Below are positions 35,750-44,689 of a DNA stretch of 64,000 bases, in pieces. The position numbers were made by a program, and so were the translations under genes. The notes under the pieces were generated by a model. The model had not been told where the DNA came from. It did not search any database and saw nothing but the letters and a program-made list of their open reading frames with translations. The stretch is from Dysgonomonas sp. BGC7. GTDB taxonomy: Bacteria; Bacteroidota; Bacteroidia; Bacteroidales; Dysgonomonadaceae. Position 1 is the first letter of the stretch, and each line of letters begins with the position of its first letter. The stretch is from positions 1 through 64,000 of the forward strand of contig NZ_CVRP01000017.1 in assembly GCF_001261735.1 (NCBI RefSeq), in the 5' to 3' direction.

Positions 35750-37381
35750 TTATTCAGCCTCTTCTTTTATGTCGGAGTAGAGGGAGTAGGACTGGTCGGC
35801 ATGTCGGACATACTTTCCATCCGAAACAGCTTTATTTGTATATTTTTCGGGGATGAAATAGCCCATCATCTCGGCCAGAATATATATTGTACTCGAATTA
35901 TTTATTAATTTTTCCGCTGTATCTACTTCTTGGTATTTGGCTGATACAGAGTCTATCTTATTTGTATTCCTGTTTATTGTAATCAAAGGAATATCGAATT
36001 GAGCAATGCCATTTTTCCAAGGGCCGTGTCCTCTACCAATTATCTCTCCATGGTCGGAAAAGTAGAAAAGCAGAGCTGTGGAGTCTTGTTGCATTATATT
36101 ATATATTTCATGCAAAACCCGGTCGGTATGGTGTATCGACCGATCGTAATTATTCAGTATCGTATTATTTCCCGGTATTGCTTTCACATCGGCGGCATCG
36201 TAACGATCCGAGTAATTATTGTGACTACCTACAAGGTGTATTACAAAAAACTGTCTGTCTTTGTTGTTATGCTCCTTTTTCAATAATGGGATCAGGGTAA
36301 GGTCGTCATTCGCCAAATAGCCCCCTTCTGTAAAAATAGCCTTGTCGGCACAGGCGGCTATATATCCCAGATAAGAATCTTGTATGCCTGATGAGCCTTG
36401 GTTTGAAATCCAAAAGGTATTATACTTCGCATCACGAGCCAATTCGAGGAGAGTTTTATTGGTGTAAAACGGCTCCATATTTGTAGGAGAAGCAAAAGAC
36501 AGTGCCATTCTTATTGCATTTCGGGTGAAAGGAGCAGAAGCCACACCATTGTAAAAACTTAGCTGATTGGGCGCTGCGGAATATAAACTATCTACGAACG
36601 GAGTAGTATTTGTCGGATATCCGTACAGAGACCAATGTTTGCGATAGGCACTCTCTCCTATTACCAAATATATTTTTTGTGGAGTCTGCACTGTATCGTT
36701 CAGAACAATACCTTCGGGCAATGTCTTATTGCTCTGATCGGAAAACTCGCGCAACATTGACATTTCTTCTTCATAGGCAAGGATAGTGAATATATTACCG
36801 TACAACACAGGAGCATACATGTTAACTTTGTCTTGTATCACTCTGATCGGGACTTCCTTAAACAACTCCTCCTCTTCCATCCATTTTATCCGTTTATAGC
36901 AGATTACGGGTAGAAATACGAAGCAGTAAAAGGCGAGATAGATTGCGGATATTTTAATAGATATTTTTGCTTCTTTCAGTTCCTTTTCGGCAACATACAA
37001 TAGGGCTGAGGTTGCGACTATCCCAATAATTGCTCCAAGCAGTACTTCTCCTTTGACCATACTGACAGCTTCGGCCATGTGGGTTTCGAGGATGGAAGCC
37101 ATTATTTCGAGAGAAACATCTGACTTGAGAACAAAGGCAAAATAGGCGTTGAAGACTAATATGAAAGCAAATATTATGGTAGGTATGAGCCTATACTTAA
37201 TCTTTGCCAGAAGGTTGAGAATGAAGAATAACGACAATATAAGGCATGCTATTGCAATACTGAATGAAAACTTTATGGGTACAAGAACGATGAGGCTGAT
37301 GTACAGTAAAGAGAGTATGGTAAACTTGTATTTAACTACAAATTTACCTACTCTCTTTATATATTCTTTCATTGTCGTCAT
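35750..37381 (-). CDS. EptA-like phosphoethanolamine transferase
   Basis: 543 residues with five N-terminal membrane helices (about 15-185) followed by a periplasmic sulfatase-fold domain. VIGESAYRKHWSLYGYPTNTTPF carries the metal-binding Glu, the predicted catalytic Thr lies in ASAPFTRNA, and HLVGSH and FYFSDHGE supply further metal ligands. The family adds phosphoethanolamine to lipid A or core sugars, which can lower polymyxin binding. A second in-frame ATG lies three codons in. It follows trpA leftward but has its own 65-base upstream region, so it is probably separate from the trp operon. Confidence 0.85.
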   Translation of the reverse strand: MTTMKEYIKRVGKFVVKYKFTILSLLYISLIVLVPIKFSFSIAIACLILSLFFILNLLAKIKYRLIPTIIFAFILVFNAYFAFVLKSDVSLEIMASILETHMAEAVSMVKGEVLLGAIIGIVATSALLYVAEKELKEAKISIKISAIYLAFYCFVFLPVICYKRIKWMEEEELFKEVPIRVIQDKVNMYAPVLYGNIFTILAYEEEMSMLREFSDQSNKTLPEGIVLNDTVQTPQKIYLVIGESAYRKHWSLYGYPTNTTPFVDSLYSAAPNQLSFYNGVASAPFTRNAIRMALSFASPTNMEPFYTNKTLLELARDAKYNTFWISNQGSSGIQDSYLGYIAACADKAIFTEGGYLANDDLTLIPLLKKEHNNKDRQFFVIHLVGSHNNYSDRYDAADVKAIPGNNTILNNYDRSIHHTDRVLHEIYNIMQQDSTALLFYFSDHGEIIGRGHGPWKNGIAQFDIPLITINRNTNKIDSVSAKYQEVDTAEKLINNSSTIYILAEMMGYFIPEKYTNKAVSDGKYVRHADQSYSLYSDIKEEAE

Positions 37382-37446
37382 TTTGTACTCGCCAGATTTG
37401 TGACTGAAACAGATAGCGAAGATACAAATATTTTTTTTCGAATGGT

Positions 37447-38220
37447 TTATTTGCTAAGTGCCTCTTTTAATGCAGCTACTGCCTCTTTTATGCCGGCACT
37501 TTCTTTTAGTAATGTTATAAATTTACTTCCTATAATGGCTCCGCTGGCATTTGCCTGAGCGGCTTCCAATGTGGCCTTGTTAGATATGCCGAACCCTATA
37601 AGGCGAGGATTGCGAAGGTTCTTTTCGTTTATGCGGCGAAAGTATTCCTGCTTTTGCTCATCAAAGCTTTTTTGTGCGCCTGTTGTAGCGGCCGAAGATA
37701 CCATATAGATAAAACTGTCGGTATGTTCATCTATAAGCCTGATGCGTTCGTCTGAAGTCTCAGGTGTTATCAGCATTACTATTTTTACATCGTACCTGTC
37801 AGCTATAGGCTTATATTCTTTTATATAGTCATCGAATGGCAGGTCGGGGATAATAGCTCCGTCTATGCCGATTTCCTTACATTGCTTACAAAAGTTATCG
37901 AATCCGTATTGCATTATCGGATTCAGATAGCCCATCATTATAAGCGGAATGTTCACTTCTTTGCGTATGTCTTTTAACTGATCGAATAAGGTTTTCAGTG
38001 TCATACCATTGCGTAGAGCAATTGTTCCACTGTCCTGAATTGTTGGGCCGTCTGCCATCGGATCTGAGAATGGTATGCCTACTTCTATCAAGTCGATACC
38101 GTTTGTTTCCAGTTCTTTAATGATTGCAGGAGTATCGTCCAACTGAGGAAACCCCGCAGTGAAATAAATAGAAAGTATATTTTCGTTCTTTTTTTCAAAT
38201 AATTGCTTAATCCTGTTCAT
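37447..38220 (-). CDS. trpA: tryptophan synthase alpha chain
   Basis: A 257-residue TIM barrel that splits indole-3-glycerol phosphate and passes indole to TrpB. The catalytic Glu and Asp are in [17 protein letters not shown], and phosphate-binding GFGIS and GAIIGSKF are intact. It is the last gene of the trp operon, and its first 14 bases overlap the end of trpF. No U-rich hairpin is visible after the stop. Confidence 0.96.
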   Translation of the reverse strand: MNRIKQLFEKKNENILSIYFTAGFPQLDDTPAIIKELETNGIDLIEVGIPFSDPMADGPTIQDSGTIALRNGMTLKTLFDQLKDIRKEVNIPLIMMGYLNPIMQYGFDNFCKQCKEIGIDGAIIPDLPFDDYIKEYKPIADRYDVKIVMLITPETSDERIRLIDEHTDSFIYMVSSAATTGAQKSFDEQKQEYFRRINEKNLRNPRLIGFGISNKATLEAAQANASGAIIGSKFITLLKESAGIKEAVAALKEALSK

Positions 38221-38833
38221 CTTTTATTTGTTTTATAAATTGTTTCAATAATTCAATATCTTTTACTCCCGGCTCAGTTTCAAATTTGCTATTGAGGTCT
38301 AGCCCATACAACAGCGGGTGTTTGATTTCTCTTATTCTTTCAGCATCTTCTGCCGATATTCCACCGCTTAAGAAAAAAGGAGTATTTCCTTTATATTCGT
38401 TAAGTATTTCCCAATCGAATTTCAGCCCCGAACCTCCATGCTGCGGTGTCTTGGTATCGAACAGAAAATATCCCCACAACCCTTCGTATGCTTTGGTTTG
38501 TTCTATATCCGAAATGTCTGCTATACTGAATGCTTTTATTATAGGCAATGTCTCATTCAGCTCTTTGCAAAATGAGGGAGATTCGTTTCCATGCAACTGA
38601 ATAAGGTCAAGTCCATATTCATTGACTTTTTCCAGAATAAAATCTCTTTCGGCATTCACAAATACACCGACTCGCTCTATATACCGAGGCAAAACACTGA
38701 GATCGGACAAAGTCAGCTTTTCGACATAGCGGGGCGATTTCTGATAGAATATCATACCCATAAAATCTATAGGTAGTTGAGCTAATTGGCTGATGTTGTC
38801 GGGCGATTTCATCCCGCAAACTTTTATCTTCAT
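38207..38833 (-). CDS. trpF: phosphoribosylanthranilate isomerase
   Basis: A 208-residue (beta-alpha)8 enzyme converting PRA to CdRP. The N-terminal [11 protein letters not shown] supplies the catalytic Cys, DLIQLHGNE is conserved, the catalytic Asp is in FLFDT, and [10 protein letters not shown] binds phosphate. It overlaps trpC by 4 bases (ATGA type) and trpA by 14, so the three are translationally coupled. It is separate from trpC, not fused as in enterobacteria. Confidence 0.95.
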   Translation of the reverse strand: MKIKVCGMKSPDNISQLAQLPIDFMGMIFYQKSPRYVEKLTLSDLSVLPRYIERVGVFVNAERDFILEKVNEYGLDLIQLHGNESPSFCKELNETLPIIKAFSIADISDIEQTKAYEGLWGYFLFDTKTPQHGGSGLKFDWEILNEYKGNTPFFLSGGISAEDAERIREIKHPLLYGLDLNSKFETEPGVKDIELLKQFIKQIKDEQD

Positions 38834-39612
38834 TGTAGCTGTCCTATAAATTCCTCTAACGCCTTGCCCGGATTGGATGTTTTCATGAAATTTTCGCCCA
38901 TAAGGAAACCTCGATATCCTACTTGCTGTAATTGTTTCACTGTTTCGGGTTTGGATATTCCGCTTTCCGATATTTTCACAAATTCGTTTGGTATCTTATC
39001 CGCTAAATCGAACGATACCTGTATGTCTGTAACAAAAGTACCTAGATTGCGGTTGTTTACGCCTACTACATCTACTTTGTCGTTTATGTGTTCCAATTCT
39101 TTTTCGTTGTGAATTTCTAAAAGAATATCGAGTCCCAATTCTTTTGCTTTAGAGGAAAGAAGGATGGTTTCTTTTATCGACAGAGCCGAAGCGATAAGTA
39201 ATATGGCACTTGCCCCAACAGATTTTGCCTGATAGAGTTGATACTCGTCCACTACAAAATCTTTTCTTAGCAAAGGAGTTTTTGTCAGTTCCTTAGCTCT
39301 TACCAAGTCTGCTAAGTTTCCACCAAAAAAGTCCATATCTGTAAGCACTGAAATGGCACTTGCACCATTTTGTGAATATGATGGGATAACGTCTTCTATC
39401 TTTGCATTTTTAAATATCCAGTCGCGTGAGGGTGACCGCCTCTTAAATTCTGCAATAATACCTGTAGAGGAGTTGATCAATGCTTGTTTGAATGAAGCGA
39501 CTTGTTTGTCGTATGATATATTTTCCGCTAATGCTTTGATGGAAATTTCTGCTTTTTGCTTTTCTACTTCTATCTTTTTATTAGCAATGATTTTATCTAA
39601 AATAGTAGACAT
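38830..39612 (-). CDS. trpC: indole-3-glycerol phosphate synthase
   Basis: A 260-residue TIM-barrel enzyme that closes the indole ring. IIAEFKRRSPSRDWI carries the catalytic Lys, LLRKDFVVDEYQ the second Lys, and VGVNNRNLGTF and SESGI follow at the usual places. It starts 16 bases after the MFS gene, so the MFS insertion separates it from trpD. Confidence 0.96.
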   Translation of the reverse strand: MSTILDKIIANKKIEVEKQKAEISIKALAENISYDKQVASFKQALINSSTGIIAEFKRRSPSRDWIFKNAKIEDVIPSYSQNGASAISVLTDMDFFGGNLADLVRAKELTKTPLLRKDFVVDEYQLYQAKSVGASAILLIASALSIKETILLSSKAKELGLDILLEIHNEKELEHINDKVDVVGVNNRNLGTFVTDIQVSFDLADKIPNEFVKISESGISKPETVKQLQQVGYRGFLMGENFMKTSNPGKALEEFIGQLQ

Positions 39613-39628
39613 TTTTATATTTTATTTT

Positions 39629-40789
39629 TTAATCTCTTTTCAATACTTTTATCATAGATGCAAGTACAACTATACATATCCCGAATAGTCCGATGAGGGC
39701 ATAGGAATATCTGAGGTTGGTAACGCTCGAAATATAACCTATCAATGGAGGTCCCATAAGGAATCCTAAAAAACTGACACTGGACACTATGGTAAGTGCT
39801 ATACTTGTCGGTATTTTCGTCTTTTGTCCGGCTACGCTGTATATTGTAGGTACAATACCTGCCGTACCCAGACCGATGATCATGAACGCAATAATAGTAG
39901 TGACAAAGTGCGGCAGAGCTACAGCAGTGAAGAGCCCTACTGCAATAAGTGTTCCTCCTGTTTGTAAAACACGCTTTCTACCCCATTTCTGTGTTGCTTT
40001 GTCTATCAGGAAACGACCGGTTGCCATTGTAACCATATAGGCGGCTAATCCGATAGGTGCTATGTTTTTTTGAGTGCCTACTACATCTATAAGATAGAGT
40101 CCGCTCCAGTCGGACATTGCTCCTTCTGCAGCCATTCCGCAAAATGCAACTGTGCCGAGAAGAAACAAAAATGTTTCGGGCTTGTTCTTTTTCTTTGCGG
40201 CAATGTCGGCAGGGTCTTTTTCTTTTTTCGGATCGGCTTGCAGGTATGGTTTGTTTATGATGAGCGTAATAAGAACAATAAGCCCGATGATTCCGAAATG
40301 GAGAACAGGACGCATATGTAGTGTCGACATTAATAGACCTATTGCGGCACCTGTCAGTCCGGCGAAACTCCATCCACCATGAAAAGAGGCCATGATGGGC
40401 TTGTGGTACATGTTTTCTATTGTTACAGCCTGTGTATTGATGGAAATGTTACAGAAATTTCCGAAAAAACCGAAAATAATCAGGCTCAAGATCAGTGCGT
40501 ATTCGCTGGCTGAAACTCCTACAAGCAAAAGAGCCAATACATATCCTATGAGGGCAAATGGAAATATCTTTTTACTTCCTATTTTTGATATAATCAGGCC
40601 CGATATTGTCATACCACATATCTGCCCGATAGGAATCATCAGAAGGATAGTTCCCCAAGCTGCATCGCCCAGCCCAAGCGATGTTTTTATGTCGGGTATG
40701 CGGCTCGCCCAGCTCGAAAAGCAGATTCCGGTACAGAAGTACAGGCAAAATATAGCAAGTCGGGCACGTTCTTTAGAAGTTGAATCCAT
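39629..40789 (-). CDS. MFS transporter inside the trp operon
   Basis: 386 residues with about 12 transmembrane helices and a hydrophilic loop near the centre (about 190-210, KKEKDPADIAAKKKNKPE). The first-loop MFS motif is altered to SKIGSKKIFPF. The overall pattern (FCLYFCTGICFSSWASRIPDIK) is that of the YbjJ/FucP-like group. The substrate is unknown. Its position suggests an aromatic compound or intermediate, which is inference. The start at 40789 is chosen because it leaves a 4-base gap to the preceding stop, although an ATG at 40807 is also in frame. Confidence 0.82.
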   Translation of the reverse strand: MDSTSKERARLAIFCLYFCTGICFSSWASRIPDIKTSLGLGDAAWGTILLMIPIGQICGMTISGLIISKIGSKKIFPFALIGYVLALLLVGVSASEYALILSLIIFGFFGNFCNISINTQAVTIENMYHKPIMASFHGGWSFAGLTGAAIGLLMSTLHMRPVLHFGIIGLIVLITLIINKPYLQADPKKEKDPADIAAKKKNKPETFLFLLGTVAFCGMAAEGAMSDWSGLYLIDVVGTQKNIAPIGLAAYMVTMATGRFLIDKATQKWGRKRVLQTGGTLIAVGLFTAVALPHFVTTIIAFMIIGLGTAGIVPTIYSVAGQKTKIPTSIALTIVSSVSFLGFLMGPPLIGYISSVTNLRYSYALIGLFGICIVVLASMIKVLKRD

Positions 40790-40793
40790 TTTA

Positions 40794-41366
40794 TTATTTC
40801 TGAGCAATAATTTCTATTTTATTCATCCATTTTTCTCTTTGTTCGGCCGTGGAGTTTTTTATTACTGCAAAGTAGGTAGTACGTATGTTTTTAATTCCAC
40901 AAAATGCGCCAATATCTTTTCGTATCATTTTTCCTCCAATATCTGTCACTATCCATTTGTAGTACCACACAGGAGAATCCATTGTACTGATAATTTCGGA
41001 CGTTTTCCCTGTTAGTAATTTCTTCGGGAAAGGAGACTTTTCCTGATACTCGAACGTAAAGCCCGGAAGAAAAACTCTTTCTATAAATCCTTTAAGCAAT
41101 GCGGGAGGAGATGCCCACCATGTAGGATATATCCATACTATGTGTTCTGCCCATTGCAGTTTATCCCATGCCTCGATAAGATCCGGCTCCAATTCTGTAC
41201 GCTTACGATACCCGTACATAAGAATAGGATTGAATTGCATTTCGGAAAGGATAATTTCTTTTACCTCGTTCCCTGCTTTCAGGCTCCCTTTCTTGTAACG
41301 GTTATGTAAAGCGAAGCAAAAGCACTCTTTGTCGGGATGGCCATTTATTATAAGTACTTTTTTCAT
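40794..41366 (-). CDS. flavodoxin-fold NAD(P)H-quinone reductase family protein
   Basis: 190 residues of the NQO/KefF/MdaB-type family. KKVLIINGHPDKECFCFAL is the FMN-phosphate loop, IVWIYPTWWASPPALLKGFIERVFLPGFTFEY is the central flavin-binding signature, and the C-terminus carries the conserved FGCIK-like segment as FCGIKNIRTTYF. It would reduce quinones with NAD(P)H in the cytosol. It is tucked between the AroQ-like gene (1-base gap) and the MFS gene. Its link to Trp metabolism is unknown. Confidence 0.85.
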   Translation of the reverse strand: MKKVLIINGHPDKECFCFALHNRYKKGSLKAGNEVKEIILSEMQFNPILMYGYRKRTELEPDLIEAWDKLQWAEHIVWIYPTWWASPPALLKGFIERVFLPGFTFEYQEKSPFPKKLLTGKTSEIISTMDSPVWYYKWIVTDIGGKMIRKDIGAFCGIKNIRTTYFAVIKNSTAEQREKWMNKIEIIAQK

Positions 41367-41367
41367 A

Positions 41368-41682
41368 TTAGTAGTATGATTCTTTTATTGCTTTGTATCG
41401 TGTATCAAAAGTAATCAATTCTTCTTCAGTAAAGGCGTTAATCATTGTTCTATACACTTTTTCTGTTATAGATGGATTGAGTCCTAAATCTGCGGACAAT
41501 ACCTTTACTTTATCTATGACCGCATCAACACGTTGTAGAGATGTAACGTCATCAACAGAGTTTTTAAACTGTGCTGCCTGAGATACAAACAGGCTTCGTT
41601 TAGCTATTAGTTTTACTAACTCTTCATCTATCCGATCTATATTTTGACGAACTTCGTCTAACGAATTGCAACGCTTGATCAT
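41368..41682 (-). CDS. AroQ-type chorismate mutase-like protein
   Basis: A 104-residue all-helical protein. The first helix LDEVRQNIDRIDEELVKLIAKRSLFVSQAAQFK is the AroQ pattern, with the active-site arginines and lysine in place, and the C-terminal helix is longer. It is either a chorismate mutase (chorismate to prephenate) or a PchB-like isochorismate pyruvate lyase. The short length and VRQNIDRID start fit the PchB-like subgroup. It starts 12 bases after trpD and ends 1 base before the reductase gene. Confidence 0.8.
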   Translation of the reverse strand: MIKRCNSLDEVRQNIDRIDEELVKLIAKRSLFVSQAAQFKNSVDDVTSLQRVDAVIDKVKVLSADLGLNPSITEKVYRTMINAFTEEELITFDTRYKAIKESYY

Positions 41683-41694
41683 AATCTATTCCCT

Positions 41695-42693
41695 TTATGA
41701 ATTTAACTCCAAAAACTTCTTGAATGTTTCCCTTGTTCGTCCGCTTTCAATAGATTCTCTAGCCTGCGCAATTGCTTCCTCGAAAGAAATAGTAGAGTCT
41801 ATTGTCTGAATAGCTGTTGCAGCATTAGCTATTACAGCATTCTTTTGTGCTGTTGTAGCTGTGTTGTTGATAACATTATCAAATATTTTGGATGCTTCTT
41901 CGGGCGAAGTCCCTCCGTCGAGTTCCTTTTCGGTGCAGCGGCTAAGACCTATCTGCTCGGGAGAATATATTTTCTCTCCGAATTTATTGATTAACTTAAA
42001 GTCTCCGGTTAACGATATTTCGTCATATCCGTCGAGGCTGTGAACAATGGAGTAATCTACATCTGTTTGCTGATACATATAGAAGTATAGACGAGCCATT
42101 TTCAGGTTAAAAACTCCCAGTACAGTCCGTTTCGGTTTAATGGGGTTTACTACCGGTCCCAGCATATTGAAGAAAGTTCTTACACCTAACGCTTTTCGAA
42201 CGGGAGCAACTACTTTCAACGCATTGTTGAATAATGGAGCGTGCATATAGGCTATGTTTATTTTATCCAACGATTCTTCCAGTTTACTGACATCAGAAGT
42301 AAACTTTACACCATGCTGTTCCATTACATTAGATGCCCCACTGACAGAAGTGGCTCCGTAGTTACCATGTTTAGCCACTTTATATCCTGCGCTGGCCACA
42401 ACAAAACAAGAAAGTGTAGATATATTGAATGTGTTTTTGTTATCGCCTCCTGTTCCTACAATATCAATAGGATTGTAAGCAGCCAGTGCATCCACATTTG
42501 CCCGCAAGTCGAGGAGTGCATCCGAAAATCCCAGAAATTCGTCTACACTGATACTCCGCATGAGAAATACACTGATAAATGCAGCTATTTCAGATTCATT
42601 ATATCCTCCTGCGGCCATTTTGGTCAGAATTTCCTTTGCTTCCGTACGGTTGAGGTATTGATGTTCGAATAGTCTGTTTAGTATTTGTTTCAT
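41695..42693 (-). CDS. trpD: anthranilate phosphoribosyltransferase
   Basis: A 332-residue enzyme joining anthranilate and PRPP. The signatures are VGTGGDNKNTFNIST (PRPP/metal site), KHGNYGATSVSGASNVME and the anthranilate site region with RTFFNMLGPVVNP. It is a stand-alone TrpD, not fused to TrpG. ATG 42693 is chosen; the frame extends upstream only to a TTG. A hairpin lies in the 50-base gap to trpB2. Confidence 0.96.
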   Translation of the reverse strand: MKQILNRLFEHQYLNRTEAKEILTKMAAGGYNESEIAAFISVFLMRSISVDEFLGFSDALLDLRANVDALAAYNPIDIVGTGGDNKNTFNISTLSCFVVASAGYKVAKHGNYGATSVSGASNVMEQHGVKFTSDVSKLEESLDKINIAYMHAPLFNNALKVVAPVRKALGVRTFFNMLGPVVNPIKPKRTVLGVFNLKMARLYFYMYQQTDVDYSIVHSLDGYDEISLTGDFKLINKFGEKIYSPEQIGLSRCTEKELDGGTSPEEASKIFDNVINNTATTAQKNAVIANAATAIQTIDSTISFEEAIAQARESIESGRTRETFKKFLELNS

Positions 42694-42704
42694 AAGCCCC
42701 TCCA

Positions 42705-42724
42705 AACCTCCCCGAAGGGAGGTT
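42705..42724 (-). repeat. UUCG-loop hairpin between trpB2 and trpD
   Basis: On the minus strand AACCTCCC-TTCG-GGGAGGTT: a perfect 8-bp stem capped by a C(UUCG)G tetraloop, an exceptionally stable RNA fold. No U tract follows, so it is not a terminator. GC-rich CCTCCCC/GGGGAGG elements like this recur in Bacteroidetes genomes. Confidence 0.6.
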
Positions 42725-42743
42725 GTGTTTATATTAATTAAAA

Positions 42744-44099
42744 TTACACCAGTTTTTCCAATGTATCTGTTGTTTTAGCGATCTCTTCGTCGGTCAGATT
42801 GTAGTTCTGCATTTTACCGGTAAGGAATTGATCGTAAGCAGTCATGTCTATTAATCCATGTCCCGACAGATTGAATAAGATTGTTTTCTGTACGCCTTCT
42901 TCTTTTGCTTTTTTTGCTTCGCGTATGGCTGAGGCTATAGCATGAGTAGATTCGGGTGCAGGTATAATACCTTCTGTATTGGCAAATAATTTACCTGCCT
43001 CGAAAGTTTCCAACTGAGGGATATCCTGTACTTCTACATATCCATCCCGGTGCAATTGGCTGACAATTGTTCCAGCTCCGTGATAACGCAATCCACCTGC
43101 ATGTATATCGGCTGGTTGGAAATCGTGCCCCAGTGTGTACATCGGCAATAATGGGGTAAGACCGACAGTGTCACCATAGTCGTATTCAAATTTTCCTCTC
43201 GACAGTTTAGGTGTACTTGCTGGCTCGGAAGCTATAATGCGTACTTCTTTTCCGTCTGTCAGTTTGTGGCGTAAGAAAGGGAAGCTAATACCAGAGAAAT
43301 TAGATCCTCCACCAAAGCAGCCGATTACAATATCAGGATACTCGCCCGCCATCTCCATTTGTTTTTCACTTTCCAGTCCTATTATAGTCTGGTGCAGAAT
43401 GACATGGTTGAGTACACTGCCCAGAGTATAGCGTGTATTTTCTCCTTTGATGGCTGCCTCTACTGCTTCTGATATAGCAATACCCAGACTCCCCGAGTTA
43501 TTCGGATCTTTTGCTAATATTGCTCTTCCCGATTCTGTCAGGTTACTTGGCGAAGGTATCACGTTTGCACCCCATGTTTGCATCATCATTCGGCGATATG
43601 GCTTTTGGTTGTAACTTACTTTTACCATATATACTTCGAGATCGAGCCCGAAGATACTGGAAGCAAAGCTCAATGCTGCACCCCACTGTCCGGCTCCTGT
43701 TTCAGTAGTAAGGCGTTTTATGCCTTGCATCTTATTATAGTATGCCTGTGGCAGAGCCGAGTTCAACTTGTGAGAGCCGATAGGACTTACTCCTTCATTT
43801 TTAAAATAGATATGAGCAGGAGTATCAAGCGCTTTTTCCAGACCTGTAGCTCTTACCAGTGGAGTTGGTCTCCATATTTTGTACAATTCTCTTACTTCAT
43901 CGGGAATTTCTACCCAACGCTCTTGTGTAAGTTCTTGTTTTATTAATTCTTTAGCAAATATGGGTTCCAGATCGGCAGGGTTTAATACTTCTTTTGTTTT
44001 AGGATTTAGCGGTGGCAAAGGTTTATTCTTCATGTCCGCTACAATATTATACCAGCTTCTGGGAATGTCGTTTTCGCTTAAAAAGATTTTTTTACTCAT
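42744..44099 (-). CDS. trpB2: TrpB2-type tryptophan synthase beta chain
   Basis: A 451-residue PLP enzyme of the TrpB2 group, longer than canonical TrpB by an N-terminal extension and internal loops. The PLP lysine is in [11 protein letters not shown], the glycine-rich phosphate loop is [11 protein letters not shown], and the segment [19 protein letters not shown] is typical of TrpB2. TrpB2 proteins often act without TrpA, rescuing indole or using serine directly. It sits between trpG (18-base gap) and trpD in the same operon as canonical trpB. Confidence 0.9.
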   Translation of the reverse strand: MSKKIFLSENDIPRSWYNIVADMKNKPLPPLNPKTKEVLNPADLEPIFAKELIKQELTQERWVEIPDEVRELYKIWRPTPLVRATGLEKALDTPAHIYFKNEGVSPIGSHKLNSALPQAYYNKMQGIKRLTTETGAGQWGAALSFASSIFGLDLEVYMVKVSYNQKPYRRMMMQTWGANVIPSPSNLTESGRAILAKDPNNSGSLGIAISEAVEAAIKGENTRYTLGSVLNHVILHQTIIGLESEKQMEMAGEYPDIVIGCFGGGSNFSGISFPFLRHKLTDGKEVRIIASEPASTPKLSRGKFEYDYGDTVGLTPLLPMYTLGHDFQPADIHAGGLRYHGAGTIVSQLHRDGYVEVQDIPQLETFEAGKLFANTEGIIPAPESTHAIASAIREAKKAKEEGVQKTILFNLSGHGLIDMTAYDQFLTGKMQNYNLTDEEIAKTTDTLEKLV

Positions 44100-44117
44100 G
44101 ATTTTTGTTAGATTTAT

Positions 44118-44684
44118 TTAGTTATTTAAGAAATTTCTGATAATTGTTTCCCCTGCAGGAGTAAGTACCGATTCGGGGTGGAATTGCACTCCATGAATAT
44201 CGAACGTTTTGTGTTTCAGTGCCATTATCTGTCCGTTGTTGTCTATGGCTGTGACACTAATGCAATCAGGTAATTTATCGTTACTTACAATCCAAGAGTG
44301 ATAACGCCCTACTTCAAGTTCGCTGCCTAAAGTGTCGAAGATATAATCGGGTTCGATGACCTTGATTTGTGTGGCTACCCCATGATACACATCTTCCAGA
44401 TTGGTAAGTGTTGCCCCGAAAGCTTCTCCTATTGCCTGATGCCCTAGGCAGACACCAAGTATAGGTTTCTTTCCTGCATATTCCTTTATCAGTGGCAATA
44501 AAAGACCAGCTTCGGACGGAATACCCGGGCCGGGAGATAGGATGATCTTATCATATTTTGCAACGTCTTCCAACGCTATTTTGTCATTTCTGATTACATC
44601 CACATCTTTAAATCCCAATTCTTTTACCAGATGTACAAGGTTGTATGTGAAGGAGTCGTAATTGTCGAATATTAGTATTTTCAT
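44118..44684 (-). CDS. trpG: anthranilate synthase glutamine amidotransferase
   Basis: A 188-residue class I glutaminase giving ammonia to TrpE. IFDNYDSFTYNLVHL is the N-terminal mark, LSPGPGIPSEAG follows, the nucleophile is Cys in GVCLGHQAIGEAFG, and the His-Glu pair is in GVQFHPESVLTPAG. It starts 5 bases after trpE. It may also serve p-aminobenzoate synthesis, as no pabA is seen here. Confidence 0.96.
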   Translation of the reverse strand: MKILIFDNYDSFTYNLVHLVKELGFKDVDVIRNDKIALEDVAKYDKIILSPGPGIPSEAGLLLPLIKEYAGKKPILGVCLGHQAIGEAFGATLTNLEDVYHGVATQIKVIEPDYIFDTLGSELEVGRYHSWIVSNDKLPDCISVTAIDNNGQIMALKHKTFDIHGVQFHPESVLTPAGETIIRNFLNN

Positions 44685-44689
44685 TGCTC

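Noticed and set aside
40392-41015. 207-residue frame on the plus strand
   Set aside because: It is antisense to the MFS and reductase genes, which have clear family motifs. The frame lacks any domain.
42241-42672. 143-residue frame on the plus strand
   Set aside because: Antisense to trpD, no recognisable domain.
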